Shown here: piece by piece, positions 7,390 to 16,643 of the stretch
How positions within the stretch are numbered: the first letter of the stretch is position 1
Layout of the letters: every line of letters begins with the position of its first letter
Origin: Bacillota bacterium
GTDB taxonomy: Bacteria; Bacillota; SHA-98; UBA4971
Length of the DNA: 64,000 nucleotides
Direction: 5' to 3'
Assembly (NCBI GenBank): GCA_014360195.1
Contig: JACIXY010000008.1
Span: 27,406-91,405, forward strand
Position numbers and translations under genes: made by a program
Notes under the pieces: generated by a model
Database searches by the model: none
What the model was told of the DNA's origin: nothing
Seen by the model: only the letters and a program-made list of their open reading frames with translations

Positions 7390-10193
7390 CTCGCCATCCC
7401 CTTCAGCATGATTTTCCTGCGGTTCAGGAGAGCAAGTATCCCCGGCCTCGAGGACGGCACGACGATCTCCCGCATGACGTCGGTGTAGGTCAGCCCCATG
7501 GCGATTCCAGCAGTGATCTCATCGCTGGAAGCAGGGCTTATCTTCTCGCTCTCGACCGATACGAGGTAGCCCAGGACCGCCCCAATGGCTGCCATGTGCC
7601 AGACCCCAAGGTGCGGCACCTCCGCGCCCGAGACCACAAAAACCGGCACCAGGATGGCGGCGCCCATCGCCATGGCATAGGCAGAGCCTGCGTCGAACAG
7701 GCTGGCGAAGATGCGGCGAGCGCGGCCGCCACTTGGCCCCTGCGCCGCTCTCTCGCGCCGCAACTCCCTGATGGCGCTCACAATGGCCGCGTGGTCCAGC
7801 ACGAGCACGAGAAGGGTGAATATCACCGACACGAGGGCTGCCACGGTGGACCTGGCCTCGCGGAGAACCCTGTAGACCTCGCTCCTCACCCCCGGCTCAA
7901 CGATGCCGACAGGGCTCACGTATACGCGGACGCCCGCGCCGAACCTCCTGGCCGCCGCTTTCCGGGCTGCTTCCCGGTCCACGCTGCGGTCAACCAGAAT
8001 CTGGAGGCTGTAGCCCGGTATTACCTCGCCGCCGATGTAGCGGTCAATGAGGCGGATGGACCGCCCAACCTCGTCGTCCTTTAGATTTGGCAGCGATGCC
8101 TTGATGTATTCGAGTTCCCGGATTATGGCACCCGTGTCGATTGAGCGGATGGCGCCCAGGTCCTTCGAGACCTCGCGAACCTGTGCCTGCATTCCGGTTA
8201 CGTCCATGTCCTGAAGCTGCGCGAGGACCGTGTTTGTGGCCTCAAGCATGTCCGACACGACGGCCCCGGCGCGACCACTCGCGAGGAGCGCCCTTATGCC
8301 CGACACGCGCCCGGCGAGGCCCGAAAGCGTGGACTTCCACTTCGCAAGCTCTCTCGCGGCGGGACTTGCCCGGCGCACGAACTCGTCGATGGCCCTGGCC
8401 CTCTCGACGGCCTTCACGCCTGCAAGGTCGAGCGCGGCCCGCAGGGCAGCAACCCTGTCGCGGACGGCAGGGGGTAGCTCGCCGTCGCCGGTCGCTGTAT
8501 CCTCCGCAAGAAGGTCGCCTGTGGACGAAAGCATGGACAACACATCCTTCGCCCGGGACTCGAAGGAACCTATCTCGCCGAGAGCTGACTCCAGGGAGTC
8601 CACGGCGCCGATGGCATCGCGAAGAGCCTTCTCCACGGCCGCCGCCTCCCGCCAGCCCAGCGTGCTGTCCTGGGATGCGCCCAGGGCATCGGATGCTTTC
8701 TCGAGCGCCCTCTGGACGTCAACGAGCCGCCCGACGGTCGTGTCGTACATGCCCAGTATGTCCAGGGCCGAAACCGAAGCCTGGTATGCATCCTCCCGGA
8801 ACGTCTCGAGCTCGCGGAGCAGGCGGACGCTCTCGTCCACCATGTATGCCAGCCTCTTGCTTTCGCTTGTGACATAAGCGGTGCCGATGCGTCTCTGCGG
8901 ACGCCCGTTGGAATCGGCAAGGTGCGCGGCGACCGGCGGGGTGCGATAAGCGCCTACGTCGTCGGCGATGGTGACAGGCCCACCCTTCGCCCGCGCGCGC
9001 GCCGGGGACGCCCCTCGTCCGGGTCCAGGTTCAGGTTCAGGTCCAGGTCCAAGCCCCGCCGCCCGCCCCGGCCCCGGCTGGGCCAGCTTGAAGCCGAGGG
9101 CCTCGGTGTCCCCCTCTATGACGATCCCTGTGGCCTTGCTGCCGGAGATCTCCTCCACCTGAACAAGGACGCCGCCCCCTGCCCCGGAGTCTTTTCGCGA
9201 CGCGCCCCGCGAAGCGGCTTCAACTGACGCGTCTCTCTCGAGCCTTTTCCCCTCCGCTGCCGCCGGTGCGGCCGCTCGCGCCGACGCCGACGCCAATGCC
9301 GAGCCCGAAGCGGAAGCGGAAGCCGACGACGGTGACGCAGGCGCCGGCGCCTCGAGAAACACAAGGTCTCCCGGGTGAAGCGGAGCTTCGGAGTCGAGGG
9401 ATATGGTAACCCGGGCGGCATAGTGCTCGAGGAACCGCTTCATCTCGGTGAGGGTGGCAGTGAGGTCGGCAAGGTCGGAGCCTGCGCCGTGGCGCGTGAT
9501 GTCGCGAGCAAGCCCCGCTCCCCCTCCAGCCAAGGATGCGAGGTCGTCCGCGAAGGCCTGGCCCGCGGCCACAGAGTCCTCAAGCTCCTGGCCAATGGGG
9601 AACCTGACCTCGACGACGCGGTAGCGATCGAGTAGGTCCCGAAGGGCATCCGAGGTCCGCTTGATGTCGGCGACGGAGTGGAGCACCACGGCTATGCTGC
9701 TGCCGTCCCGAAAGCAAAACCTCACGCCGGGAAGCTTCTCCACCTGGCCCATGAGGAAGTAGAACGCCCCCGGCTCGATACCAGACACGCTGAGGCGCGG
9801 TTCGATTATGAACGTCACGCCGCTCGCCCCCGGCACATCGCTGAGCGCGCGGGCGAGGCCCTCGAGTCCAGCGCGGGTGCGCAGCCTGTCCGGAAGAGAT
9901 ATGAAGAAGTTGGCCCGTCCGACCACGGTGGGGCCTTCCCTGAAATGCGCGCCCTTGTACGATGAGGAGAGCACCTTGGCGATCTCTGAGCGCGCGGCCT
10001 CGCTGGCGTCCTGTCTGACGTGCAGGATAAGATCGTACTCGCCGAGGTCGCCGAGCACACCGGTGACCTGGTTGCTGAGGTATGTATCGACCGCGCGGGC
10101 GACGCCGCCGGATATGGCGGCACCGAGAAGCACGGTCACGACGAGGGCGACGAGGATGTCCCTTCCAAAGCCCTCCCTCACCACCGCAAGCAT
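7386..10193 (-). CDS. Large EAA-loop permease-like membrane protein (unknown substrate)
   Basis: A 935-residue protein I cannot assign to a named family. Residues ~10-32 form one membrane segment, followed by a long extracytoplasmic region with coiled-coil-prone stretches and two low-complexity patches (Ala/Ser-rich, then Gly/Pro-rich). Near the C terminus there are about three more membrane segments (~785-805, ~845-870, ~875-890). After them comes EITAGIAMGLTYTDVM then REIVVP, which fits the importer EAA loop (G, nine residues, I-x-x-P) that docks on an ABC ATPase. The ATPase gene overlaps its stop by 4 bp. The ATG at 10193 follows GGGAGG. The topology, one N-terminal helix and a huge external domain, is unlike ordinary importers. 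Confidence 0.7.
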   Translation of the reverse strand: MLAVVREGFGRDILVALVVTVLLGAAISGGVARAVDTYLSNQVTGVLGDLGEYDLILHVRQDASEAARSEIAKVLSSSYKGAHFREGPTVVGRANFFISLPDRLRTRAGLEGLARALSDVPGASGVTFIIEPRLSVSGIEPGAFYFLMGQVEKLPGVRFCFRDGSSIAVVLHSVADIKRTSDALRDLLDRYRVVEVRFPIGQELEDSVAAGQAFADDLASLAGGGAGLARDITRHGAGSDLADLTATLTEMKRFLEHYAARVTISLDSEAPLHPGDLVFLEAPAPASPSSASASASGSALASASARAAAPAAAEGKRLERDASVEAASRGASRKDSGAGGGVLVQVEEISGSKATGIVIEGDTEALGFKLAQPGPGRAAGLGPGPEPEPGPGRGASPARARAKGGPVTIADDVGAYRTPPVAAHLADSNGRPQRRIGTAYVTSESKRLAYMVDESVRLLRELETFREDAYQASVSALDILGMYDTTVGRLVDVQRALEKASDALGASQDSTLGWREAAAVEKALRDAIGAVDSLESALGEIGSFESRAKDVLSMLSSTGDLLAEDTATGDGELPPAVRDRVAALRAALDLAGVKAVERARAIDEFVRRASPAARELAKWKSTLSGLAGRVSGIRALLASGRAGAVVSDMLEATNTVLAQLQDMDVTGMQAQVREVSKDLGAIRSIDTGAIIRELEYIKASLPNLKDDEVGRSIRLIDRYIGGEVIPGYSLQILVDRSVDREAARKAAARRFGAGVRVYVSPVGIVEPGVRSEVYRVLREARSTVAALVSVIFTLLVLVLDHAAIVSAIRELRRERAAQGPSGGRARRIFASLFDAGSAYAMAMGAAILVPVFVVSGAEVPHLGVWHMAAIGAVLGYLVSVESEKISPASSDEITAGIAMGLTYTDVMREIVVPSSRPGILALLNRRKIMLKGMAR

Positions 10194-10467
10194 GGGCCCG
10201 CCTCCCACGTCCGCCTCCCACGTTTCGCCGCCGGGCAAAGCCCGGCCGACCTTACCCGATTATAACACAGCAGCCACAGGGCAGGTGGGCCGAAGTACTG
10301 CCTTCTATGGGAAAGGCTGCCAGGAACAACGTAGAGTGAGGGTGGCGCGTGTAGCGATTGTGGCGCCTAAAGGGGTACTTCACACGAGGGCCGAATGGTC
10401 GGGAACCTGCCAGCTTGACCCTCGAGTTCATCTCGTTGCCTCATCGCCTCGTCGCGAGCCTGGCTGC
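10194..10467 (-). other. Intergenic region between lptA-like gene and the permease
   Basis: About 270 bases holding an extended -10 promoter (described separately) close to the permease. I found no convincing terminator for the lptA-like gene and no small reading frame with a good ribosome site. Confidence 0.5.
10259..10267 (-). promoter_or_regulatory. Extended -10 promoter for the permease/ATPase unit
   Basis: On the minus strand TGTTATAAT gives a perfect -10 hexamer (10264-10259) with the TGn extension. No good TTGACA-like hexamer lies 17 bases upstream, consistent with an extended -10 promoter. It stands about 65 bases before the permease start and could also feed lpxC onward. Confidence 0.6.
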
Positions 10468-11226
10468 CTAGCGGTTTTCCTCCTCTTCCACCTCAAACTC
10501 CAGGGTGACCTTGTCAAGGGCCTCTATGTGGTCGCGGTCGGTGCGGAAGAGCAGCTTTCCGCATTTCACCGTCTCTTCGTTCTTGCCCTTCGCGAAGACG
10601 TTGCCCTCCAGTATTGCGAGCCTGTCCTTCTCGGTATAGGTGGCGCGCTCGGCACGGGCGAAGGTGTTCCCACGCCTCATCTCCACGTTGCCGGAGGCCA
10701 CAAAACCGCGCGTGCTCGTCTTGAGCTCCATCCGGTCGCACGTGACGACGACCCGCTCCTTTCCGGCCGAACCGCCTGCACCCCCCGCGCCGCCCGCGCC
10801 TCCGGAGACGGCCCCAGCGCCGGCTCCGCCTGCGCCCCCGGATTTCTCCTCGTCCTTGGTGAGGGTGACGGCGCCCTCGACGACCACCCGCTTCTCGCTG
10901 ATGTACGCGGTGAGCACCTCGCCTGTGAGAGTGATGTCCGGCTGCACGAGCTTCACGTTCCCGGTGATGGTGGCGACTTTCCTTCCCTTGACCTCGGCCC
11001 GGTCCGCCGTGATGACCACGTCAGAGTACGCAATCCTGACGTTCCCCTCGAAGACCGTTACGTCGGCGTCGAAGTCAATGGTGACCCTCTTGTCGGCGGT
11101 CACCACCACCTTCTCCTTCGCGGCCCAGGCCCCGGGCGCTAGCAGCGCTATAGCGGTAAGCGTGATCGCAAGAGCGATCTTCATCCTGCCAGCCCCGACC
11201 ATCGCTTCGCGTGTGTATCCACTCAC
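10468..11226 (-). CDS. lptA: LptA/OstA-like periplasmic LPS-bridge protein
   Basis: A secreted beta-jellyroll protein expected to form the periplasmic LPS bridge between LptC and LptD. It has a signal peptide (MKIALAITLTAIALLAPG) and two OstA-like halves: VTIDFDADVTVFEGNVRI and repeated strand pairs, then a Gly/Ala-rich insertion of ~25 residues, then RGFVASGNVEMRRG and LAILEGNVFAKG. I put the start at the GTG at 11226, nine bases after GGGAGGG; the ATG at 11184 immediately before the signal peptide is the alternative. It follows lptC by ~75 bp. The glycine insertion in the middle of the domain is unusual. Confidence 0.85.
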   Translation of the reverse strand: MSGYTREAMVGAGRMKIALAITLTAIALLAPGAWAAKEKVVVTADKRVTIDFDADVTVFEGNVRIAYSDVVITADRAEVKGRKVATITGNVKLVQPDITLTGEVLTAYISEKRVVVEGAVTLTKDEEKSGGAGGAGAGAVSGGAGGAGGAGGSAGKERVVVTCDRMELKTSTRGFVASGNVEMRRGNTFARAERATYTEKDRLAILEGNVFAKGKNEETVKCGKLLFRTDRDHIEALDKVTLEFEVEEEENR

Positions 11227-11301
11227 AGCAACCGTCCCTCCCATCAAGTGGGTCGTCGCACATTCGCGCCGCTTCTTGAATGCGGACTTGTGAGTCTGCG
11301 C

Positions 11302-12012
11302 CTAGTCCTCGGGAACCTCTATCTCCACGCAAGTCCTGCCGATGGCCTCCAGGACGTTGTCCCCGGGGTGATACTCCGCCCTCTCGCACACCAGCACCGA
11401 GCCTTTGTCCCGCTCGACGCGGACGTTCCCTTCGATTATCACCTTCTGGTCCTTCTCGGACCAGGTGAGCGTGCGAGCGGTAAGCACGTCACCCTCCCGG
11501 GATGAGAACCGCACGTCCTCCAGCGTGAGGTTGTTTGTTGCGGTGTCCGCCTCCCCACGCGCCGCGGAGAACCGGAGCCACGGCTTGCCGCCATCATAGA
11601 GGGTGCCGTCGCGGATGCCCTCCAGCACCACGCGGCTCTCCCCCTCCCTTACCCGCACTTCGTCGGCGTCGAACTCCCAGCGCCGCTCGCCGCCGGACCT
11701 CCCCACGAAGCGGCCCTGCTCCACAGCAATGCCGGGGCCGCCCAAAAGGCCCGGACCTGAACCAGTGCCCCCACCACTGACCGAACCGAGGGTGGAGCTG
11801 GAGCCAGAGCCGGGGCCAGGGCCGGAGCTAGGGCCGGGACCAGGGGTGCCGGTTCCTGCGCCAGTGCCTGCTGTACTGGACCTCTGCCCCGCGCCGGGCG
11901 CGGCAGGTGGCACGGGGGGCGCAGGCCTCAGAATCATAGCCCCCAGCGCCAACAGGCACACAGCGCCGGTGCAGACGATGGTCACTTTAACAGCCTTCGG
12001 CACCTGCCTCAC
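11302..12012 (-). CDS. lptC: LptC-like inner-membrane LPS export protein
   Basis: A 236-residue bitopic protein: one N-terminal membrane helix (VTIVCTGAVCLLALGAMIL), a ~60-residue linker rich in Gly, Pro, Ser and Thr, and a C-terminal LptC/OstA-like jellyroll (WEFDADEVRVREGESRVVLE onward). LptC receives LPS from the LptF/G permease and hands it to LptA. The low-complexity linker is longer than in enterobacterial LptC. It sits between lptD and lptA, all in transport order on one strand. Confidence 0.85.
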   Translation of the reverse strand: MRQVPKAVKVTIVCTGAVCLLALGAMILRPAPPVPPAAPGAGQRSSTAGTGAGTGTPGPGPSSGPGPGSGSSSTLGSVSGGGTGSGPGLLGGPGIAVEQGRFVGRSGGERRWEFDADEVRVREGESRVVLEGIRDGTLYDGGKPWLRFSAARGEADTATNNLTLEDVRFSSREGDVLTARTLTWSEKDQKVIIEGNVRVERDKGSVLVCERAEYHPGDNVLEAIGRTCVEIEVPED

Positions 12013-12069
12013 CCCCGGGTTGTAACATCAGGATGGTCATTTGTCGCCATGCCGACCAGGCGCACCGGT

Positions 12070-14433
12070 CTAAAACAGCACCCCCTGGTCCCCGAGGCCG
12101 AATCGGATGCCTTCGTACGGGAACGCCTTGATCCTGTACTCCAGCCACACCTGGTTGTCAGTGTAGCTGTAAGACAGCTTGAGCTCACGGCAGTGCAGGT
12201 CGCGCGTCACGCCCACATCGCCCCGGAGCACGCTCCTGGACGGCCCATCGTACACCACCGTCCACTGAAGCTTCCACGCATCCCCGATGCCCAGCTCAAC
12301 GTCGCTCTCGACCCTGTCCAGCGCCTGTTTGGGGAAGCTATACCTCGCACCCAGCTTAACAGTGCAACGCTCCGAGGGTGAGAGCTCGACCTTCCCCACG
12401 GCCTCCTTCATGGCCCCCTCGTTCGGGTCGTACCTGGCCCGTGCCTCGACAGCCCACGCGCTGCCCGGCGACACGCGCACCCGCCCCGCGAGGTCCTTGT
12501 AGACCTGCGTGTAAAGGTCGTATCCTCCCTCGACGGAGACTGTCACAGGGCTGCGCGAAAAGGTAAGGCTCCCGGTGAGAAGCCCCTTACGAACCTTTTC
12601 ATCGAAGGCGAAAGGGGTCTCGCCGAACACACCGCAGTACTCATAGCCACCTTTGAGCCGCAGAGCGTCCCCGAAGGCTCCCGTCTCCAGCCCCAGGCTG
12701 GCGGTGGCTACGTAGCGCCTGTCGCCCGTGGTGTAGCTGTCGAATGTGATCCCGCCGGACACCGTCGCTCGCGCGCCCTTCCACAGCGCATAAGACTGCG
12801 ATGGTGCAAGGAGCCCCAGCTCCGTCCTCGCCGCCCTCACCATGCCGGGGCGGGTCCATCCCGACGGCCTCTCCGCGTATTTGCCGTAACCCGCCGCCAC
12901 CTGCAGCTTGAGGGGGAAGGTCCCGAGCTCGAACGGCCTGCTCTCAAAGGTGATCTCGGGGGCGCGGCCTATGGCCTCATACGGCAACGGCTCGACCTCG
13001 CCCTCCTGTTCCTTCTCCTCGCGCTCGCGAGGCTTTACATACTGCTCCCAGACGGCCCGCAGCGAGCCTGCGAGAGTGTCCTTCGAGACATCGAGCTTGT
13101 AGTTGAGAAACCTCTCGCCAGACCCCTCGTCGCCCCCGGGCACGCTGCGGTCAAGGTAAGTCGCGTTCCCGGCAACGGATAGCCCCGCAGCGAACCTCCG
13201 GCTTACGCTCGCGGACACCCTCGTCTCGTCGCTCGGCGCCTGGCCCCGCTTTGCGGTCTTCTCAACAGCGAAGCTTATTGAGCCTCGCTCGTCTCGATGG
13301 TCCAACTTCACACTCCCGCCTAGCTCCCTCGTGGGGATGCCTGTCGATGACGCCGCATCGCTATATCGAAAGCCAAGATTCGCCTCAGCCTTCTCACCAA
13401 GCGGGATGTCGTGGGAGATCTCGAGCTTTGAGTCAGTGCGCCCGGCAAGCCGGTTGGCAAGGCCGTAGACGTAGACGAACCCGCTGCCGAGGGCACCGAT
13501 CTTGTACAGGTGCTTTACACCTGCCCCCGCGCCCAGCCTGCTGAAATAGTCGAGGTAGAGCGAGCCCCGGGAAGACGGGCTGCGGTAATAGTTGTAGGTC
13601 GTCTTTATGAACCATCCTTCGGTTTGCCCGTAACCTATCTTCGGAAGCTCGAACCTGTTCTCGTCCCGGATGGGCAGCACCAGGTACGGCCAGTAGAAGA
13701 GGCGGATCTTGCCCTCCCAGTAGGACACGTTCCTGAGGACCATCCTGTCATCTACGTATACCTCTATCTCCCCGGCCTCCACGTGGTAGTGAGGCTCGTC
13801 CAGGTCGCACGTGGTCAAGGTGCCGCTTGTGACGGTGATCTTGCCCGGCTCGGCGGCAAACTCCTGCCCGGATACGTACATCTTCCCGTCCATGCGCTCT
13901 CCGGTCACGGCGGCCCGGCCATGCGTGATGCTCCCGCGCCTCGCTCTAAGGTTGTATCGAAGGACGTCCCCGGTGACCACATCGTCACCGTCGTGGAACT
14001 CCACGTTCCCGGTGGCAACAAGCTCCCCGGACGAGGTGTCCACCTCCAGCACGTCACAGATGATCCGAAGGTCCTTGTATGTGAGCACCACGTTGCCCTC
14101 AGCCCGGGCACGTCTTGCTTCGAGGTCTACCGTCACCCTGTCGCCGGAAAGACGGGCAGGCTCCGGGGAGGCTGCGGCGGACCCGGGGACCAGCGCCACA
14201 AGGGCAGGAAGAGCAAGAAAACAGGCAAGCACGAGGATCGCTGTCATGCGAGCAACGAACGCGCAGCTGCAGCCGGCCTGGCACGCCATCCGTGGCCTGC
14301 GCGGGAACTCCCGGCAATTGGTCCAATCCTCCACCGGGTCGGCGTCGCCGTGCCCCGGGGAAGCCACCCGCTGCGGTCGCCCTATAGGTATTCCTCCCGC
14401 CATTTCCGTTCGGGGTTTCGACCTCGTCGTCAC
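12070..14433 (-). CDS. lptD: LPS-assembly outer-membrane protein LptD
   Basis: A roughly 787-residue protein with an N-terminal OstA jellyroll (VTVDLEARRARAEGNVVLTY onward), a conserved YWEGKIRLFYWPYLVLPIRD segment joining it to the barrel, and a long alternating beta-barrel that ends in phenylalanine (GDQGVLF), the signal for Bam-mediated insertion. It delivers LPS to the outer leaflet. The signal peptide helix (MTAILVLACFLALPALVALV) starts only ~60 residues into the frame, so the true start is uncertain; the GTG at 14433 follows the lptF stop closely, and internal ATGs lack good ribosome sites. No lptE candidate is adjacent. Confidence 0.9.
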   Translation of the reverse strand: MTTRSKPRTEMAGGIPIGRPQRVASPGHGDADPVEDWTNCREFPRRPRMACQAGCSCAFVARMTAILVLACFLALPALVALVPGSAAASPEPARLSGDRVTVDLEARRARAEGNVVLTYKDLRIICDVLEVDTSSGELVATGNVEFHDGDDVVTGDVLRYNLRARRGSITHGRAAVTGERMDGKMYVSGQEFAAEPGKITVTSGTLTTCDLDEPHYHVEAGEIEVYVDDRMVLRNVSYWEGKIRLFYWPYLVLPIRDENRFELPKIGYGQTEGWFIKTTYNYYRSPSSRGSLYLDYFSRLGAGAGVKHLYKIGALGSGFVYVYGLANRLAGRTDSKLEISHDIPLGEKAEANLGFRYSDAASSTGIPTRELGGSVKLDHRDERGSISFAVEKTAKRGQAPSDETRVSASVSRRFAAGLSVAGNATYLDRSVPGGDEGSGERFLNYKLDVSKDTLAGSLRAVWEQYVKPREREEKEQEGEVEPLPYEAIGRAPEITFESRPFELGTFPLKLQVAAGYGKYAERPSGWTRPGMVRAARTELGLLAPSQSYALWKGARATVSGGITFDSYTTGDRRYVATASLGLETGAFGDALRLKGGYEYCGVFGETPFAFDEKVRKGLLTGSLTFSRSPVTVSVEGGYDLYTQVYKDLAGRVRVSPGSAWAVEARARYDPNEGAMKEAVGKVELSPSERCTVKLGARYSFPKQALDRVESDVELGIGDAWKLQWTVVYDGPSRSVLRGDVGVTRDLHCRELKLSYSYTDNQVWLEYRIKAFPYEGIRFGLGDQGVLF

Positions 14434-14437
14434 AAGC

Positions 14438-15508
14438 CTACCGCACCTTCTCGCTTCGTATCATGAGAAGCACGCCCGCCGCCGCGAATAGGATGTTAGG
14501 CGTCCACGCCGCCACGAGCGGCGGGAGGATCTCGTTGCACCCCAGCGAGCGGAGGACCGACGAGAAGACATAGTACGAAAACGCTATGGACCCGCTCACC
14601 GCGGCGCCGAAAAGCCTGCCCGACCTCGGGCCGGCGATGCCGAGGGGCGCGCCCGTGAGGACGAAGACGAGCGCGGCGAGCGGCAACGCGAGCTTGAGGT
14701 CGTAGTCCACCACAAGGGCGTTCACCTTGATGCCGCTCCGGCGGAAAAGGGCGATGTGCTCTCCTAGCTCCTTGCGGCTCATCTCGGCGGGGGTCTTCTG
14801 CTCACCGAAGAAAGCCTCGAGGCCCTGGTCCATCTCGAGGGTCATGGACCTGAACTTCGCTTCGTAGGCAACGTACCCGTCCCTGTCGAGGTCGTGGACC
14901 ACCCCGTCCTCAAGGGTCCAGAGGGCGCCCCTTGCGGTGCCCCGCCGCGCCGTGATGATCCTCGGGAGCCTGTCGCTCCTCACCTCGTATATCATAACGT
15001 CATGGAGAAGGCGTGCGTTCGGGTCAACCTCCCGCACATAGAAGAACCTGTCTTGGGTCCCCCGGAAAAACACGTTCTCCTCCACCGACGGGAGGGCTTC
15101 CTGAAGGACGAGCTTCCTCACCATGTTCTCGTACTGGTGGTTGGTCCAGGGAACGACCCGCTCGTTCAGCCAGAACGTGAGGACGCTCACGAACAGGGCG
15201 AGGACGAGGAGGGGTAGGATGAGCCTGGGAACGCGGGCGCCGCTTGCTCGCAGCGCCGAAAGCTCGCTGTCCCTGGAAAGGCGCGCGATGGCGAGAAGCG
15301 CTCCGAAGAGCGTGGCCACGGGAAGCGACTGCACCACTGCGTCGGGAAGCTTGTACAGGAGCATCCTTGCCACCGCCGAAGCGGCGATTTTCTTGACGAT
15401 AATGAGTTCAGCGAGCCAGAAAAGCTGGCCCGCCAGCACGATGAGGACGAACCCGCCGACACACCCGATAAACGGGCCGGTAAACTCCCTCGCCACGTAA
15501 CGGTCCAC
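14438..15508 (-). CDS. LptF/LptG family LPS export permease
   Basis: An inner-membrane permease of the YjgP/YjgQ family that extracts LPS with the LptB ATPase. It begins DRYVAREFTGPFIGC, the family opening, has three N-terminal membrane segments, a periplasmic jellyroll (VFFRGTQDRFFYVREVDPN and following) and three C-terminal segments. I chose the GTG at 15508; a CTG at 15517 would align better with the family start and would overlap the upstream stop as CTGA, but CTG starts are rare. Only one such gene is present in the window, whereas proteobacteria use an LptF-LptG pair. Confidence 0.9.
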   Translation of the reverse strand: MDRYVAREFTGPFIGCVGGFVLIVLAGQLFWLAELIIVKKIAASAVARMLLYKLPDAVVQSLPVATLFGALLAIARLSRDSELSALRASGARVPRLILPLLVLALFVSVLTFWLNERVVPWTNHQYENMVRKLVLQEALPSVEENVFFRGTQDRFFYVREVDPNARLLHDVMIYEVRSDRLPRIITARRGTARGALWTLEDGVVHDLDRDGYVAYEAKFRSMTLEMDQGLEAFFGEQKTPAEMSRKELGEHIALFRRSGIKVNALVVDYDLKLALPLAALVFVLTGAPLGIAGPRSGRLFGAAVSGSIAFSYYVFSSVLRSLGCNEILPPLVAAWTPNILFAAAGVLLMIRSEKVR

Positions 15509-15513
15509 GATCC

Positions 15514-16476
15514 TCAGAACTTGAACGTCACCCCTATCTGGTGCGTCCCGCCAAGCCCCGGGTGTCCCGGGGTTGTCCCGGCGCCCAGGTACGCGTAATC
15601 CACCTGCCACGCATTCTCCCGCCACCCCGCTCCGCACGTGATAGCGCCGACCCCGGGGCCGATCCCGTAATAACCGAGCCGCGCCGCGAGGCGGCCGGAC
15701 ACCCGGCGCTCCACCCCAGCGCGGACCGCAAAGGTGCCGCTCGCTTCCTCCGGAGGCCCGGATGCGAGCGCCCCCAGGTCGTAGAGATCAACGGCGATTA
15801 TGGTGGTAGGGTCGGGCCGGTACGCAATCCCCGGACGAACGTTCACCCGCACGGTCTCCTCCCGGCCGTCCCCCCACCTGATGGGCGAAAGGCCTGAGTC
15901 CTGCAGGAGCAGGCCCAGCGAGAGCTCCGGGCTCGCCCGATAGAGGAGCGCGAGGTCCATGCCCCACCGCGACCCGAGCACGAGGCCGGAGCCGGGTAGG
16001 CGGCGGGCGTGCGTCTCATAGCGCAGGTTCGCGCCAAGCGCGAGGTCCCGGGAAACCGAGCAGGCCACCGAGTACACCAGCCATCTCGACGCGCGGTACG
16101 CTTCGCTTCCCTCAAGAGAACCAACATGCTCCACCACGAAGCCGAGGCCCGTTCCGCATCCGGCGGCCGGGCCGGGGCCCGCGTAGGCCAGGAACTCGTC
16201 GTAGTTGAAGGCATCCCTGTTGTTCAGGGTAGACGTCAGGCCAAGCTGCCGCTGGGCAAGCCCGGCCAGGCCCGCAGGGTTCCAGTACACCGCGGACGAG
16301 TCGTCGGCCACGGCGATGAAGGCCCCGCCCATGGCAAGCGGCCGCGCGCCGACACAGGCGCCGGCACCCTCACAGGCAAAGACGAAAGGCGCCGACGTGG
16401 CGACCATGAGAGCCACGGCGACCGCCGCAACGCGCGACACGGTGAAGCTGCACATGCGTGTGCCAGGTCCCGCCAT
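15514..16476 (-). CDS. PorV/UPF0164-like outer-membrane beta-barrel protein
   Basis: A 320-residue secreted barrel with an N-terminal signal sequence (VAAVAVALMVATSAPFVFA). It carries the family motif GARPLAMGGAFIAVADDSS followed by AVYWNPAGLAGL, then alternating strands, and ends in a terminal phenylalanine (IGVTFKF). Proteins of this type (FadL-superfamily, PorV/UPF0164) are outer-membrane proteins of mostly unknown ligand. A GAGGGGG ribosome site precedes the ATG by nine bases. It heads the lpt operon, its stop almost touching the LptF/G start, so a role in envelope assembly is plausible but inferred. Confidence 0.8.
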   Translation of the reverse strand: MAGPGTRMCSFTVSRVAAVAVALMVATSAPFVFACEGAGACVGARPLAMGGAFIAVADDSSAVYWNPAGLAGLAQRQLGLTSTLNNRDAFNYDEFLAYAGPGPAAGCGTGLGFVVEHVGSLEGSEAYRASRWLVYSVACSVSRDLALGANLRYETHARRLPGSGLVLGSRWGMDLALLYRASPELSLGLLLQDSGLSPIRWGDGREETVRVNVRPGIAYRPDPTTIIAVDLYDLGALASGPPEEASGTFAVRAGVERRVSGRLAARLGYYGIGPGVGAITCGAGWRENAWQVDYAYLGAGTTPGHPGLGGTHQIGVTFKF

Positions 16477-16575
16477 GAGCTGCGCCCCCCTCTGCTATTT
16501 TCTCTTTATTTGCCCAAATCCCTCCTGCACGGAAATTGGAACCTCCCTCCCTGGGTTGCCAGATGCTGCACAAGT

Positions 16576-16619
16576 ACGAAACAGGCCGCAACCGCCCTCT
16601 CGCGATGGCAGTTGCGGCC
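16576..16619 (-). terminator. Intrinsic terminator after the YjbH-like gene
   Basis: Read on the minus strand, GGCCGCAACTGCC pairs with GGGCGGTTGCGGCC to make a 13-bp stem with one U-G pair, followed by TGTTTCGT. It lies ~25 bases after the YjbH-like stop and before the next operon. Confidence 0.8.
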
Positions 16620-16643
16620 GCACTTTCGCCGGCGCGGCGTCTG

